Assembly (NCBI RefSeq): GCF_007828045.1
Contig: NZ_VITN01000003.1
Span: 186,001-250,000, forward strand
Length of the DNA stretch: 64,000 nucleotides
Direction of reading: 5' to 3'
Origin: Nitrospirillum amazonense
GTDB taxonomy: Bacteria > Pseudomonadota > Alphaproteobacteria > Azospirillales > Azospirillaceae
Within the stretch, counting starts at the first letter, position 1, and every line of letters begins with the position of its first letter. The notes below the pieces were generated by a model. It searched no databases. It saw only the letters and a list, made by a program, of their open reading frames with translations, and had not been told where the DNA came from. Below are positions 19,203 to 28,785 of this stretch, in pieces. Both the position numbers and the translations under genes were made by a program.

Positions 19203-19942
19203 CACAGCATCTCCCGGGGGCGGTTCAGCAGGCCCAGCGCCGCCACCGGGTCGATGCGCCCGTCATACAGGGCGCGGCCGCAGATGACGCCGGTGATGCC
19301 CGTGTCCTCCTGCCGCTTCAGCGCGGCCAGGTCGGCGATGCTGGACACCCCGCCCGAGGCGATGACCGGCGTGGTGAGGTGGGAGGCCAGGTCGGCCGTC
19401 GCCTCCACGTTCACCCCGCCCAGGGCGCCGTCACGGTCGATGTCGGTGTAGATGATGGCGGCCACGCCGGCGTCCTCGAACTTCAGCGCCAGGTCCAGGG
19501 CGGTGATGTCCGACGCCTCGGCCCAGCCCTCCACCGCCACGCGGCCGTCGCGGGCGTCGATGCCCACGGCCACGCGGCCGGGGAACAGGCGGCAGGCCTG
19601 CTTCACCAGGTCGGGGTCGCGCACGGCGATGGTGCCCAGGATCACCCGCTCCACCCCGCGCTTCAGCCAATCCTCGATGGTGGCGATGTCGCGGATGCCG
19701 CCGCCCAGCTGCACCGGCAGCTTCACCCGGTTCAGGATGGCGGCCACGGCGTCGCCGTTGACCGGCCGGCCGGCGAAGGCGCCGTTCAGGTCGACCAGAT
19801 GCAGCCATTCGAAGCCCTGCGCCGCGAAGCGCGCCGCCTGGTCGGCCGGGTCGGTATTGAACACCGTGGCCTGGTCCATGTCGCCGCGCACCAGGCGCAC
19901 GCAGGCGCCGTCCTTAAGGTCGATGGCCGGATAAATGATCAT
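19202..19942 (-). CDS. hisA: ProFAR isomerase
   Basis: The 246-residue barrel enzyme starts [20 protein letters not shown] with the catalytic D8. It contains the phosphate-binding QLGGGIRD and the late VIASGGVSS motif. It isomerises ProFAR to PRFAR, the substrate of HisHF. It is sequence-related to HisF next to it. Its ATG lies 8 bp after the acetyltransferase stop, and its stop overlaps the hisF start. Confidence 0.97.
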   Translation of the reverse strand: MIIYPAIDLKDGACVRLVRGDMDQATVFNTDPADQAARFAAQGFEWLHLVDLNGAFAGRPVNGDAVAAILNRVKLPVQLGGGIRDIATIEDWLKRGVERVILGTIAVRDPDLVKQACRLFPGRVAVGIDARDGRVAVEGWAEASDITALDLALKFEDAGVAAIIYTDIDRDGALGGVNVEATADLASHLTTPVIASGGVSSIADLAALKRQEDTGITGVICGRALYDGRIDPVAALGLLNRPREML

Positions 19943-19950
19943 GGTTCGCC

Positions 19951-20544
19951 CTAATCCCGCTTGCTGTCTTGAGGCCGGTCTTCTTGCCGGCTGGGGTCCG
20001 TCAGATCCTTGTAGAAGAACAGGCCCGGCACGTCCCGCCCGTCCACCCGCGCATAGTGGGGATGGTGGCCCCATTCGATGTAGCCCAAGGCGCGGTACAG
20101 GGCGATGGCGGCACCCTGGGTGGCGCGCACGTCCAGGTTCAGGATGCGAAAGCCGGCCTTGCGCGCCTCGTCCTCCACCGCCAGGGTCAGCGCCCGGGCC
20201 AGGCCGTGGCCGCGCCCCCACGGGGCGACGAAGCTGGTGGTCAGGTTGCAGGCGAAGCTCTGCGCCTCATTGTTGCGGGTGGGGCGCACCAGCTGGGCCG
20301 ATCCGGCGATGACCCCGTCCAGGCGGCCCACCAGCAGGGTGCGCTCCGGCACCACCATCACGCCCTTCCAATAACGCTCCATGGCCTCGCGCGCGGGGGG
20401 CGTCACCCAGCCGAAGCCGCCGCCATCGCGGATGGCCAGGTCGGCGGCGTCGCACAGGTCGTCCATGTCGCCGGGGCGGATGCGTTCCACCACCTCCACG
20501 GTGATCTGGGCGCTGGGGGCAGCCGGCTGATGCGCACCGGTCAT
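19951..20544 (-). CDS. GNAT family N-acetyltransferase
   Basis: The protein has 197 residues with a GNAT fold. Acetyl-CoA pyrophosphate binding is suggested by [24 protein letters not shown], and the later helix/strand by [16 protein letters not shown]. The substrate is unknown. The gene sits inside the his operon between hisH and hisA with short gaps (55 and 8 bp), so it is expressed with histidine genes. Whether it has a role in the pathway or is a passenger cannot be told from sequence. Confidence 0.85.
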   Translation of the reverse strand: MTGAHQPAAPSAQITVEVVERIRPGDMDDLCDAADLAIRDGGGFGWVTPPAREAMERYWKGVMVVPERTLLVGRLDGVIAGSAQLVRPTRNNEAQSFACNLTTSFVAPWGRGHGLARALTLAVEDEARKAGFRILNLDVRATQGAAIALYRALGYIEWGHHPHYARVDGRDVPGLFFYKDLTDPSRQEDRPQDSKRD

Positions 20545-20599
20545 GGGAAACCTCGAAGCGTGGCGGCGGAAACGATGGCGCGTGGACGGGAGCAGTGTA

Positions 20600-21265
20600 T
20601 CAGGGCGTCCAGGCCAGGAAATTGGCGATCAGCTTCAGGCCCGTGGCCTGGCTTTTCTCCGGATGGAACTGGGTGCCCGCCAGATTGTCGCGGCCCACCA
20701 GCGCGGGAATGGATCCCGCGTAGTCGGCGTGGGCCTTCAGCAGGGCGGGGTCGCCCACCTTCAGGCCGTAGGAATGGACGAAATAGACATGGGACCCGGC
20801 CTCGATGCCGGCCAGCAGCGGGTGGTCCGCCTGGTCCAGCACCAGCTCGTTCCAGCCCATGTGCGGGATCTTCAGGGCGGGATCGGCCGGAGTCAATCGT
20901 TCCACCACCGCATCGATCCAGCCCAGACCTGGGTGCACGCCATGTTCGCGGCCCTCGCGCGCCATCAGCTGCATGCCGACACAGATGCCCAGGAAGGGCT
21001 GGCCTCGGCGGATCACCGCCTCTTCCAGCGCGTCCTTGAGCCCGTCCACGGCCAGCAGGCCGCCCATGCAATCGGCGAAGGCGCCCACACCTGGCAGGAT
21101 GATGCGGTCCGCCCGGGCGATGGCGTCCGGGTCGGCCGTGACGGTGACGGGCAGCCCAAGGCGCCCTGCCTCCTGCGCCGCCCGCTCCACCGCCTTGGCG
21201 GCGGAACGCAGGTTGCCGGAGCCGTAGTCGATCAGCGCCACGGAGGCGGAAGAGGTCGCGGTCAT
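20600..21265 (-). CDS. hisH: imidazole glycerol phosphate synthase, glutaminase subunit
   Basis: The 221-residue class I glutamine amidotransferase has the full triad: C95 in [10 protein letters not shown]201 and E203 in [10 protein letters not shown]. It also shows the oxyanion strand [12 protein letters not shown]. It supplies ammonia to HisF. The start at 21265 ([18 protein letters not shown]) was preferred over a much longer upstream frame that overlaps hisB. The gap to the hisB stop is 31 bp. Confidence 0.96.
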   Translation of the reverse strand: MTATSSASVALIDYGSGNLRSAAKAVERAAQEAGRLGLPVTVTADPDAIARADRIILPGVGAFADCMGGLLAVDGLKDALEEAVIRRGQPFLGICVGMQLMAREGREHGVHPGLGWIDAVVERLTPADPALKIPHMGWNELVLDQADHPLLAGIEAGSHVYFVHSYGLKVGDPALLKAHADYAGSIPALVGRDNLAGTQFHPEKSQATGLKLIANFLAWTP

Positions 21266-21296
21266 AGGCGGCGGACCTTGTGACGGAAAGAAAGGA

Positions 21297-21920
21297 TCAG
21301 AGCGAACCGCCCAGCACACCCTTGGTGGAGGGCACGGCGTCGGCCTTGCGCGGATCGACCTCGATGGCGGCGCGCAGGGCCCGGGCCAGGGCCTTGTAAC
21401 AACTCTCCACGATGTGGTGGTTGTTCTCCCCGTACAGGTTTTCCATGTGCAGGGTGGCACCGGCGGCGAAGGCGAAGGCCTGGAACCACTCCTTGAACAG
21501 TTCCGTATCCATCTCGCCCAGCTTGTCGCGGGTGAATTGGACCTTCCAGATCAGATAGGGCCGGTTGGACAGGTCGATGGCCGCGCGGGTCAGCGTCTCA
21601 TCCATGGGGATGTAGGCGTGGCCATAGCGGTTGATGCCGCGCCGGTCGCCCAGGGCCTTGGCCACGGCCTCGCCGATGGCGATGCCGGTGTCCTCGGTCG
21701 TATGGTGGAAATCGATGTGCAGGTCGCCCACCGCGCGCACCGTCAGGTCGATGAGCGAATGGCGCGACAGCTGCTCCAGCATGTGGTCAAGGAAGCCGAT
21801 GCCGGTCGATACGTCGTAACGCCCGGTGCCGTCGAGATCCACGGTCACGCTGATCTGCGTTTCCTTGGTCTTGCGCTCCACAGTGCTGCTGCGGGCGCCT
21901 GCTGGTTCGTTCCTGTCCAT
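21297..21920 (-). CDS. hisB: imidazoleglycerol-phosphate dehydratase
   Basis: The protein has 207 residues. It shows the two histidine-rich metal motifs of the dehydratase, [14 protein letters not shown] and [17 protein letters not shown], and [14 protein letters not shown]. It is monofunctional, without the phosphatase domain of the enterobacterial fusion. It is the first gene of the minus-strand his operon. ATG at 21920 was chosen; GTG at 21926 is in frame, and neither has a strong ribosome site. It is divergent from hslV. Confidence 0.96.
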   Translation of the reverse strand: MDRNEPAGARSSTVERKTKETQISVTVDLDGTGRYDVSTGIGFLDHMLEQLSRHSLIDLTVRAVGDLHIDFHHTTEDTGIAIGEAVAKALGDRRGINRYGHAYIPMDETLTRAAIDLSNRPYLIWKVQFTRDKLGEMDTELFKEWFQAFAFAAGATLHMENLYGENNHHIVESCYKALARALRAAIEVDPRKADAVPSTKGVLGGSL

Positions 21921-21983
21921 AAACACTACTTAGCAGCAAGGCTGTTACCGTGAAAGGGCCGGAGCATCGACTCTGGCGCATGG

Positions 21984-22013
21984 CTTGACCCGCATCATCG
22001 CCATCCCACATAC
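21984..22013 (+). promoter_or_regulatory. candidate promoter of hslVU
   Basis: CTTGAC (21984-21989) is followed by a weak -10-like stretch around 22005-22013 (CCCACATAC), resembling the enterobacterial heat-shock -10. hslVU is commonly RpoH-controlled, but the match is imperfect. A small inverted repeat CCCAC/GTGGG overlaps it (22005-22019). Confidence 0.28.
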
Positions 22014-22058
22014 CGTGGGCCCTTCATTCATTTCCATTCCAACGGAAGCCTCAAGGCC

Positions 22059-22619
22059 ATGTCCGATTACGGCAAGACCCACGATCCCATCCAGTGGCAC
22101 GGCACCACCATCCTTTCCATCCGCAAGAACGGGCAGGTGGTGGTGGCCGGCGACGGCCAGGTGTCGGTGGGCAACACGGTGATGAAGTCCAACGCCCGCA
22201 AGGTCCGCCCCCTGGCCGGCGGGTCGGTCATGGCCGGCTTCGCCGGCGCCACGGCGGACGCCATGACCCTGTTCGAACGGCTGGAGGCCAAGCTGGAACA
22301 GTATCCGGGCCAGCTGACCCGCGCCGCCGTGGAACTGGCCAAGGACTGGCGCACCGACCGCTACCTGCGCCGGCTGGAGGCCATGATGGCCGTGGCCGAC
22401 AAAAGCGCAAGCCTGATCCTGACCGGCAACGGCGACGTGCTGGAGCCGGAGGACGGCATCATCGGCATCGGCTCCGGCGGCGCCTATGCCCTGGCGGCCG
22501 CCCGCGCCCTGATCGACCTGCCGGACCTGGATGCGGAGGCCATCGCCCGCAAGGCGCTGGGCATCGCCGCCGACATCTGCGTCTACACCAACCGCAACAT
22601 CACCCTGGAAAAGCTGTGA
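22059..22619 (+). CDS. hslV: ATP-dependent protease subunit HslV
   Basis: The 186-residue protein is a proteasome-like peptidase. Its active threonine becomes N-terminal after propeptide removal, expected at T16 in [28 protein letters not shown] and [16 protein letters not shown] complete the family pattern. It forms the proteolytic core that HslU feeds. hslU begins 8 bp after its stop. Confidence 0.97.
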   Translation: MSDYGKTHDPIQWHGTTILSIRKNGQVVVAGDGQVSVGNTVMKSNARKVRPLAGGSVMAGFAGATADAMTLFERLEAKLEQYPGQLTRAAVELAKDWRTDRYLRRLEAMMAVADKSASLILTGNGDVLEPEDGIIGIGSGGAYALAAARALIDLPDLDAEAIARKALGIAADICVYTNRNITLEKL

Positions 22620-22627
22620 GCCCGGCG

Positions 22628-23938
22628 ATGACCTCGTTCTCCCCCCGCGAAATCGTCTCGGAACTGGACCGTTACATCGTCGGCCAGAAGGACGCCAAGC
22701 GCGCCGTGGCCATCGCGCTGCGTAACCGCTGGCGCCGCCAGCAATTGCCGGAAGGCCTGAAGGAGGAGGTTCTGCCCAAGAACATCCTCATGATCGGGCC
22801 CACCGGCGTGGGCAAGACCGAGATCGCGCGCCGCCTGGCCAAGCTGGCCCAGGCCCCCTTCCTGAAGGTCGAGGCGACCAAGTTCACCGAGGTGGGCTAT
22901 GTCGGCCGCGACGTGGAACAGATCGTACGCGACCTGGTGGAGATCGCCATCACCCTCACGCGCCAGCGCCTGCGCAAGGAGGTGGCGGCCAAGGCCGAGC
23001 TGCGCGCCGAGGAACGGGTGCTGGACGCCCTGGTGGGCGAGGGGGCGTCATCCGAGACGCGGCAGAAGTTCCGCAAGATGCTGCGCGAGGGCCAGCTGAA
23101 CGACAAGGAGATCGAAATCCAGGTACAGGACAACGCCGCGTCCGCCCCGGCCTTCGACATCCCCGGCATGCCCGGCGGCAGCATGAGCATGATCAATTTG
23201 GGCGACATCTTCGGCAAGGCCTTCGCCGGCCGCACCAAGGCCCGCCGCATGACGGTGGCCGAAAGCCACGTCGTGCTGATGGCCGAGGAATCCGACAAGC
23301 TGCTGGACAACGAGACGGTGGTGGCCGAGGCCATCCACGCCGTGGAGCAGAACGGCATCGTCTTCCTGGACGAGATCGACAAGATCACCGCCCGTTCCGA
23401 AAACCGGGGCGGCGGCGACGTCAGCCGCGAGGGTGTGCAGCGCGACCTGCTGCCCCTGATCGAGGGCACGACGGTCAACACCAAGCATGGCGCGGTGAAG
23501 ACCGACCACATCCTGTTCATCGCGTCCGGCGCCTTCCATGTGGCCAAGCCGTCCGACCTGCTGCCGGAGCTGCAGGGCCGCCTGCCCATCCGCGTGGAAC
23601 TGAAGCCCCTGACCGAGGAGGATTTCCGCCGCATCCTGACGGAGCCGGAGGCCAGCCTGATCAAGCAGTACGTGGCCCTGCTGAAGACCGAGGACGTGGC
23701 CCTCAGCTTCACCGACGACGCCATCGACGAGCTGGCGCGCCTGGCGGTGCAGATCAACAGCACGGTGGAGAACATCGGTGCGCGCCGCCTGCACACCGTG
23801 CTGGAACGCCTGCTGGAGGAAATCAGCTTCACCGCCGCCGACCAGGCCGGGAGCACCGTGGCCATCGATGCCGCCTATGTGCGGGAAAAGGTGTCGGACC
23901 TGGCCAAGAACGCCGACCTCAGCAAATTCATCCTATAA
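22628..23938 (+). CDS. hslU: ATP-dependent protease ATPase subunit HslU
   Basis: The protein has 436 residues and is an AAA+ unfoldase. The N-terminus [24 protein letters not shown] is typical. Walker [10 protein letters not shown] lies at about 57-65, and Walker [11 protein letters not shown] near 244-253. The inserted I domain lies between them, and the C-terminus NADLSKFIL matches the tail that docks into HslV. The reading frame is open far upstream, but family sequence starts at 22628. Confidence 0.97.
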   Translation: MTSFSPREIVSELDRYIVGQKDAKRAVAIALRNRWRRQQLPEGLKEEVLPKNILMIGPTGVGKTEIARRLAKLAQAPFLKVEATKFTEVGYVGRDVEQIVRDLVEIAITLTRQRLRKEVAAKAELRAEERVLDALVGEGASSETRQKFRKMLREGQLNDKEIEIQVQDNAASAPAFDIPGMPGGSMSMINLGDIFGKAFAGRTKARRMTVAESHVVLMAEESDKLLDNETVVAEAIHAVEQNGIVFLDEIDKITARSENRGGGDVSREGVQRDLLPLIEGTTVNTKHGAVKTDHILFIASGAFHVAKPSDLLPELQGRLPIRVELKPLTEEDFRRILTEPEASLIKQYVALLKTEDVALSFTDDAIDELARLAVQINSTVENIGARRLHTVLERLLEEISFTAADQAGSTVAIDAAYVREKVSDLAKNADLSKFIL

Positions 23939-23964
23939 GCGTTGGCGCCAGCGTGCCGGGATGG

Positions 23965-23992
23965 GGCGGGGCCGCCGGGTCCCGCCTTTTTT
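23965..23992 (+). terminator. rho-independent terminator of hslVU
   Basis: Arms GGCGGG (23965-23970) and CCCGCC (23981-23986) are followed by TTTTTT, 27 bp after the hslU stop. Confidence 0.8.
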
Positions 23993-24276
23993 ATGGGTTA
24001 TCTTTGGTTGCGCGGCATCTTTCTGAAATCATCCGGGGGTGGATGGTGCGCCCGGGACCATTGGATCAGACAACGGTGTCTTGGTGCTTTTAATCCATTA
24101 ACAGGCCATTTGACTTAAATTCCTCTTGGCATCGCAGTGTGTGATCTATGACACAGAGAATCCCTTTAATGAAAAGATAGACTATTTATACCTTAAGAGG
24201 GGTTTCGTGGCCCCTGCGGGTAACTTTATTGTTCCCGTACAGGATCAACCCAGGAACATGACATCCGGGGGGCAAG
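23993..24276. other. intergenic region with a CRP-like site
   Basis: This AT-rich stretch has no gene. TGTGA-N6-ACACA at 24140-24155 matches 9 of 10 conserved positions of a CRP/FNR-family site (TGTGA-N6-TCACA). It lies about 120-137 bp upstream of the small membrane protein gene and may regulate it. No clear -35/-10 pair could be assigned. Confidence 0.35.
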
Positions 24277-24495
24277 ATGAACGGCGATGCAACGGAGACG
24301 GTGGCGGATCTGCCACTGCCACAGATCAGGACTAGGGACAAGACCGCCGGCGACAAGAGCGCCGGTCGCTGGCTGCTGCTGGCGTTGACCGCTGTGGGCA
24401 TGATCCTGCTGGCGGCTTGGTCGTCCTCGGGCGAAAGCAACGCCGCCCCGGCCAAGGTACCGGCCCAGATGTCAGGGGACCCGGTCGAACAATAA
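24277..24495 (+). CDS. small single-pass membrane protein
   Basis: The protein has 72 residues. A charged N-terminal part (about 30 residues) precedes one hydrophobic segment, RWLLLALTAVGMILLAAW, and then a short Ser/Ala/Pro-rich tail. A GGGGGG-type ribosome site lies before the ATG. No family is recognised. It is followed by a good terminator and preceded by an AT-rich region with a CRP-like site, both of which support a real gene. Confidence 0.55.
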   Translation: MNGDATETVADLPLPQIRTRDKTAGDKSAGRWLLLALTAVGMILLAAWSSSGESNAAPAKVPAQMSGDPVEQ

Positions 24496-24523
24496 CACCT
24501 GAAACAGGTCTGGTTGTTCACCG

Positions 24524-24547
24524 GGCGGCCTTGCGGCTGCCTTTTTT
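24524..24547 (+). terminator. rho-independent terminator
   Basis: GGCGGCC (24524-24530), loop TTGC and GGCTGCC (24535-24541) pair over 7 bp with one wobble, followed by TTTTTT. It is 28 bp after the stop of the small membrane protein gene. Confidence 0.8.
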
Positions 24548-24693
24548 ATTTGTGGGATTGTCTTATTTATGGGCGTGGAGCGGGCGGGCCCCGCCAATTC
24601 CATTAATTCCCACCGGCCGCGCCCCGGTATCTGGTCCCCGGGGGCGGCAATCATCAGATCAACCAAGTAAAATGCTGAACGGCAGGGCTGGTT

Positions 24694-24894
24694 TCACGCG
24701 TGGCCGGCCAAGGCCGGTTCCGCCGCGGGAACCTTGGGCGCAGCCGCCTTCACGGCGGGCTTGGTGGCCTTGCGGGCCACGCTGGCCATCAGTTTCAGGA
24801 CATCATCGCGGTAGACGCCGTCGCGCTCCATTACCAGGCGGACCACCGGGTCCTCCAGCATGTCGGTCAGGCGGGGTTCGTGGTGCACCATCAT
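24694..24894 (-). CDS. small hypothetical protein
   Basis: The 66-residue protein has a compact N-terminal half, TDMLEDPVVRLVMERDGVYRDDVLKLM, and a basic Lys/Ala/Pro-rich tail. AGGGAGGG precedes two consecutive ATG codons, a strong ribosome site. There is no membrane segment. I do not recognise the family; the size and charge pattern would fit a small nucleic-acid- or protein-binding factor, but this is speculation. Confidence 0.6.
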   Translation of the reverse strand: MMVHHEPRLTDMLEDPVVRLVMERDGVYRDDVLKLMASVARKATKPAVKAAAPKVPAAEPALAGHA

Positions 24895-25306
24895 CGTGTC
24901 TCACCCTCCCTTCTTGGGCTTTGTCCAAGCCTGCTCCAGGCTTCGGGGTTCCAGGCCCCATCCCCATTTCAGGAGGGGCGGGGCATGAGCCATCCGTCGC
25001 CATGGGGCATATATGAGCATGGCAGACGGCTATGACAGGGGCATGTCGGGTTTATGGCCGCTAATGTCAGCCGCCATCCGGCATACCCTTGCCGTACAGT
25101 GAGTTGTACGATGCCGGGGTCCCGGAATCGTCGCCCGCCGATGGGGGTAGGACGCCCCGCCGCAGGCGCCGGGAAAAGGCCACGGATGCCAAGCACTTAG
25201 GCCCGAGTCCCCCATGGTGCCTTAAACGCGAACGGCGGACCCGGGGGCCCGCCGTTGGTGGGGGTGCGGCCTTGCGCCATCCCGATAGTTGCGGGGAATG
25301 GCCGCG
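24895..25306. other. intergenic region, nothing identified
   Basis: About 410 bp between the small gene and the symporter stop. The frames present are short and lack coding character. I see no convincing terminator or RNA. Confidence 0.5.
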
Positions 25307-26557
25307 TCAGATGTCCTCTTCCCCATCGGCCAGATGACCGGGGCCCAGCAGGCCTTCCCACTTGGCGATCACGGCGGCGGCCACCGACACGCCCACCACA
25401 TTGGTGGCGCTGCGGCCCATGTCCAGCAGGTGATCGACAGCCAGCACCAGCACCATGCCCTCCGACGGGATGTGGAAGAAGGGCAGGGCCGCGGCGATGA
25501 CCACCAGCGAGGCGCGCGGCACGCCGGCGATGCCCTTGCTGGTCAGCAGCAGCAGGCCCAGCATCTCCACCTGCTGGCCGATGCTGATATGGATGCCGTA
25601 GGCTTGGGCGATGAACATGGTGGCGAAGGTGCAGTAGATCATCGAGCCGTCGAGGTTGAACGAATACCCCAGCGGCAGGACGAAGCTGACGATCTTGCGG
25701 GCGGCGCCGAAGGCCTGCATGCGCTCCAGCGTGCGCGGGTACGCGGCTTCGGAGCTGGCGGTGGAAAAGGCCAGCAGCACGGGCTGGCGAATGGCGCTGA
25801 CCAGCTCACGCACCCGGCCGCCGATGAAGGGCACGGCCGCCGCCAGCAGCACGACCCACAGCAGCGCCATGGCCAGGTAGAAGCCGCCCACGAACTTCAC
25901 GTAGCTGCCCAGCACCTGCAGCCCCTGCGTCGTCACCGTGGCCGCCAGGGCCGCGAAGATGGCGACGGGCGCGAACATCATGACGTAGCTGGTCACCTTC
26001 AGCATGACGGTGGCGATCTGTTCCACCAGGTGCACCACCACCGGCACCTTCTCCTTCACCGAGGCGATGGCGATGCCCGCGAAGATGGAGAAGACGACGA
26101 TCTGCAGGATCTCGTTGTTGGCCATGGCCTCGATCACCGAGCGTGGCACCGTGTGCTCGATGAAGTTCTTCAGGGTGAAGACGGCGGCGTCCGGCGCCTT
26201 GCCCCCGGACGTGGGGTCCGGCAGGGCCATGCCCACGCCCGGCTCCAGGAGTTGCACCATGACCAGGCCCAGGATCAGCGAGACGATGCCGGCCAGCAGG
26301 AACCAGCCCAGCGTCTTCACGCCCACGCGGCCGATGGCGGCCACGTCCTCCATATGCGCGATACCCACCACCAGGGTGGAGAAGACCAGGGGCGCGATGA
26401 TCATCTTGATCAGGCGCAGGAAGATATCCGTCAGGATGGACAGGGTGCCGGCCAGCGAGGCCCCGTCGGCCGCGGGCAGGTTGTGCCCCACGGCGCCCAC
26501 CGCGATGCCGGCGACCATCGCGCCCAGGACGAACAGCGTGAAGCGCTTTTGCTGCAT
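25307..26557 (-). CDS. dicarboxylate/amino acid:cation symporter (DAACS family)
   Basis: The 416-residue membrane protein matches the GltP/DctA family. It shows RLIKMIIAPLVFSTLVVGIAHM in the early helices. The serine-rich re-entrant loop LLAFSTASSEAAYPRTLERM and the substrate-binding PLGYSFNLDGSMIYCTFATMFIAQA and GIAGVPRASLVVIAAAL segments are present. It imports C4-dicarboxylates or glutamate/aspartate with protons or sodium; the exact substrate is not assignable. It stands alone on the minus strand. Confidence 0.92.
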   Translation of the reverse strand: MQQKRFTLFVLGAMVAGIAVGAVGHNLPAADGASLAGTLSILTDIFLRLIKMIIAPLVFSTLVVGIAHMEDVAAIGRVGVKTLGWFLLAGIVSLILGLVMVQLLEPGVGMALPDPTSGGKAPDAAVFTLKNFIEHTVPRSVIEAMANNEILQIVVFSIFAGIAIASVKEKVPVVVHLVEQIATVMLKVTSYVMMFAPVAIFAALAATVTTQGLQVLGSYVKFVGGFYLAMALLWVVLLAAAVPFIGGRVRELVSAIRQPVLLAFSTASSEAAYPRTLERMQAFGAARKIVSFVLPLGYSFNLDGSMIYCTFATMFIAQAYGIHISIGQQVEMLGLLLLTSKGIAGVPRASLVVIAAALPFFHIPSEGMVLVLAVDHLLDMGRSATNVVGVSVAAAVIAKWEGLLGPGHLADGEEDI

Positions 26558-26721
26558 TGAAACCTATCCCCCGATGGCCGGCGCCGCCGCCCCGACATGC
26601 CCGGGGCGATTTTGGCGCGGTCAAATTTTCTGTTGCTGTCTACTTGCCTTGAAACCGGCGCCGATACAACGGCGGCCTTCGCCGGGAAGGCCTCTCACTA
26701 CCGGAATCGCTACGCTTTCCG

Positions 26722-27825
26722 TCACCGTATGGGCATGGCGTACATCAGGCCGCCCTGGTTCCACAGGGCGTTCAGCCCCCGGTCCAGGCGCAGCACGGAA
26801 TTGCGGCCGACGTTGCGCTCGAACACCTCGCCATAGTTGCCCACCTGGGAAACGATGCGAACGGCCCAGTCATCGTCCAGGCCCAGCGACTTGCCCAGCC
26901 CGGCCCCCGTCCGCACGCCCAACAGGCGCTGCACGCCCGGGGCGGCGGACCCCAGGTTGTCGCGCACGTTGGCCTTGGTGATGCCCCGCTCCTCCGCCTC
27001 GATCAGGGCGAAGACGGTCCATTTCACGATGTCGAACCATTGCTCGTCGTCCTTGCGCACCGCCGGCGCCAGCGGTTCCTTCGAGATCAGCTCGGGCAGG
27101 ATCAGATAGTCGTCGGCGCTGACCGTCTGTGCCGCGCGGGTGGCGGCCAGGGCCGAGGCGTCGGTGGTATAGGCGTCGCAGCGGCCGCTGAAGAAGGCGG
27201 CCACCAACTCGCCCAGATCCTCGATGGCCAGCGGCTTGTAGCTCATGCCCGTGGACTGGAAGTAATCCGCCAGGTTCAGTTCGGTGGTGGTGCCCTGCTG
27301 CACGCAGATGGTGGCGCCGTTCAGTTCGCGCACGCTGCGCGCCCGGAAGGACCGCCGCACCATGAAGGCCTGGCCGTCGTAATAGACGGGCGGGGCGAAG
27401 TCCATGCCCTGCACGTCGCGGCTCAGGGTCCAGGTGGTGTTGCGTGACAGCAGGTCAATATCCCCCGACAGCAGGCTGCTAAAGCGCTGGCGGCCGCTCA
27501 GGGGAATGAACTGGACCTTGCGGGCGTCGCCCAGCACGGCGGCGGCCACGGCGCGGCAGATGTCCACGTCCAGGCCCGTCCATTCCCCCTGGCTGTCCGG
27601 CGCCCCGAATCCCGGCAGGCCGGTGTTGACGCCGCAGCGCAGGGCGCCGCGCTGGCGCACCAGCTCCAGCGTGCCGCCGCTTTTGGCGGAACCGGGGGCG
27701 GCCGCCCCGGCGGGGGCCCAGGCGGGTGCCATAAGGGCGCCAGCCGCCAAGGCCAGGCCCAGCGCCCATATTTTCGCCTGGCGCGTCCAGCCGCGCCGCA
27801 TCCTGTGCCCCATGACCCGCCCCAT
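26722..27825 (-). CDS. amino-acid ABC transporter substrate-binding protein
   Basis: The protein has about 367 residues. A long signal peptide (basic start, core KIWALGLALAAGALMAPA) is followed by a type II periplasmic binding fold of the AapJ/GltI kind: RGALRCGVNTGLPGFG, GLDVDICRAVAAAVLGD, and the domain-crossing NGATICVQQGTTTELN. It should bind polar amino acids in the periplasm. No permease or ATPase genes flank it, so the rest of the transporter is elsewhere. Several in-frame ATGs (27825, 27813, 27801) precede the signal peptide and the true start is uncertain. Confidence 0.88.
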   Translation of the reverse strand: MGRVMGHRMRRGWTRQAKIWALGLALAAGALMAPAWAPAGAAAPGSAKSGGTLELVRQRGALRCGVNTGLPGFGAPDSQGEWTGLDVDICRAVAAAVLGDARKVQFIPLSGRQRFSSLLSGDIDLLSRNTTWTLSRDVQGMDFAPPVYYDGQAFMVRRSFRARSVRELNGATICVQQGTTTELNLADYFQSTGMSYKPLAIEDLGELVAAFFSGRCDAYTTDASALAATRAAQTVSADDYLILPELISKEPLAPAVRKDDEQWFDIVKWTVFALIEAEERGITKANVRDNLGSAAPGVQRLLGVRTGAGLGKSLGLDDDWAVRIVSQVGNYGEVFERNVGRNSVLRLDRGLNALWNQGGLMYAMPIR

Positions 27826-28318
27826 GTCGTCCCGAAGTCCCGCTCCCGCGCGACCGGCCTTGGGCGCTAACCGTTTGGTGGCCAAGGGTTCGTCACGGGT
27901 CATCGCAAGATACAAAAGGCCCGGGCGGACGCCTAGTGCCCCCGGGGCGGATTCCACCGGCCACAACAATGGTGGCAACCATTCGCCATGCCGAAATAGA
28001 CGCTATATTTGTCTGGAAATAACGGGAGTGGCCAAATAAAGGACCCAGCCTCGCATTCCGTTAAGCCCATATATGGGAAGAAACCGACGATTTCGCAAGT
28101 CCACCATTTGGCCAAGTTGGCCATTTCTACACGGTCGTGGTACATCCATGACTTCCGGCGGGCATGGGGTTGCCCGCCGTTCCGCATTCGTATTCCGCAA
28201 GGCCGGTCCTGCCGCCCATCCGTCCGCATCGGATGGGCCGGGACTGTGACCGGTGCCGCCTGGCGCGGCCATCCGGAATGGGAATGCCCCGCACGACGAA
28301 CCCCCGGGATTGAGATCC
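27826..28318. other. divergent intergenic region with TTGGCCA motifs
   Basis: About 490 bp separate the divergent binding-protein gene and iorA-like gene. The palindrome TTGGCCAA (28108-28115) is followed at once by TTGGCCA (28117-28123), and another TGGCCAA lies at 28029-28035. These could be regulator half-sites. No gene is convincing here. Confidence 0.35.
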
Positions 28319-28783
28319 ATGCCGCCCATCAAACTCACCCTCAACGGAAAGCCCTGGTCGGTTGACGCCGACCCCGACATGCCGCTCCTCTGGGCGGTGC
28401 GCGAGATCGCGGGCAAGACGGGGTCCAAGTTCGGCTGCGGCGCCGCCCAGTGCGGCGCCTGCACCATGCATGTCGACGGCCAGCCCGTGCGCGCCTGCTC
28501 CACCCCCATCGGTTCCATCGCCGGGTCCAAGGTGACCACGATCGAGGGCATCGAGGGCGAGGTGGCCAAGGCCGTGCAGGACGCCTGGGTCAAGCTGGAC
28601 GTGGTCCAGTGCGGCTACTGCCAGTCGGGCCAGATCATGTCGGCCGTCGCCTTGCTGACCGATAATGCCAAACCCACCGACCAGGACATCGACAGCGCCA
28701 TGAGCGGCAACCTCTGCCGCTGCTCCACCTATGTCCGCATCCGCGCCGCCATCCACGAGGCGGCCAAGGCGCTGGAGATCTGA
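28319..28783 (+). CDS. [2Fe-2S] subunit of a molybdenum hydroxylase (IorA-like)
   Basis: The 154-residue protein has the two iron-sulfur clusters of the xanthine oxidase family small subunit. The plant-type ferredoxin motif is [16 protein letters not shown] with a later RAC, and the helical second cluster is QCGYCQSGQ ... NLCRCSTY. It passes electrons from the molybdenum subunit encoded 2 bp downstream. GAG precedes the chosen ATG at 28319. Confidence 0.93.
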   Translation: MPPIKLTLNGKPWSVDADPDMPLLWAVREIAGKTGSKFGCGAAQCGACTMHVDGQPVRACSTPIGSIAGSKVTTIEGIEGEVAKAVQDAWVKLDVVQCGYCQSGQIMSAVALLTDNAKPTDQDIDSAMSGNLCRCSTYVRIRAAIHEAAKALEI

Positions 28784-28785
28784 TC

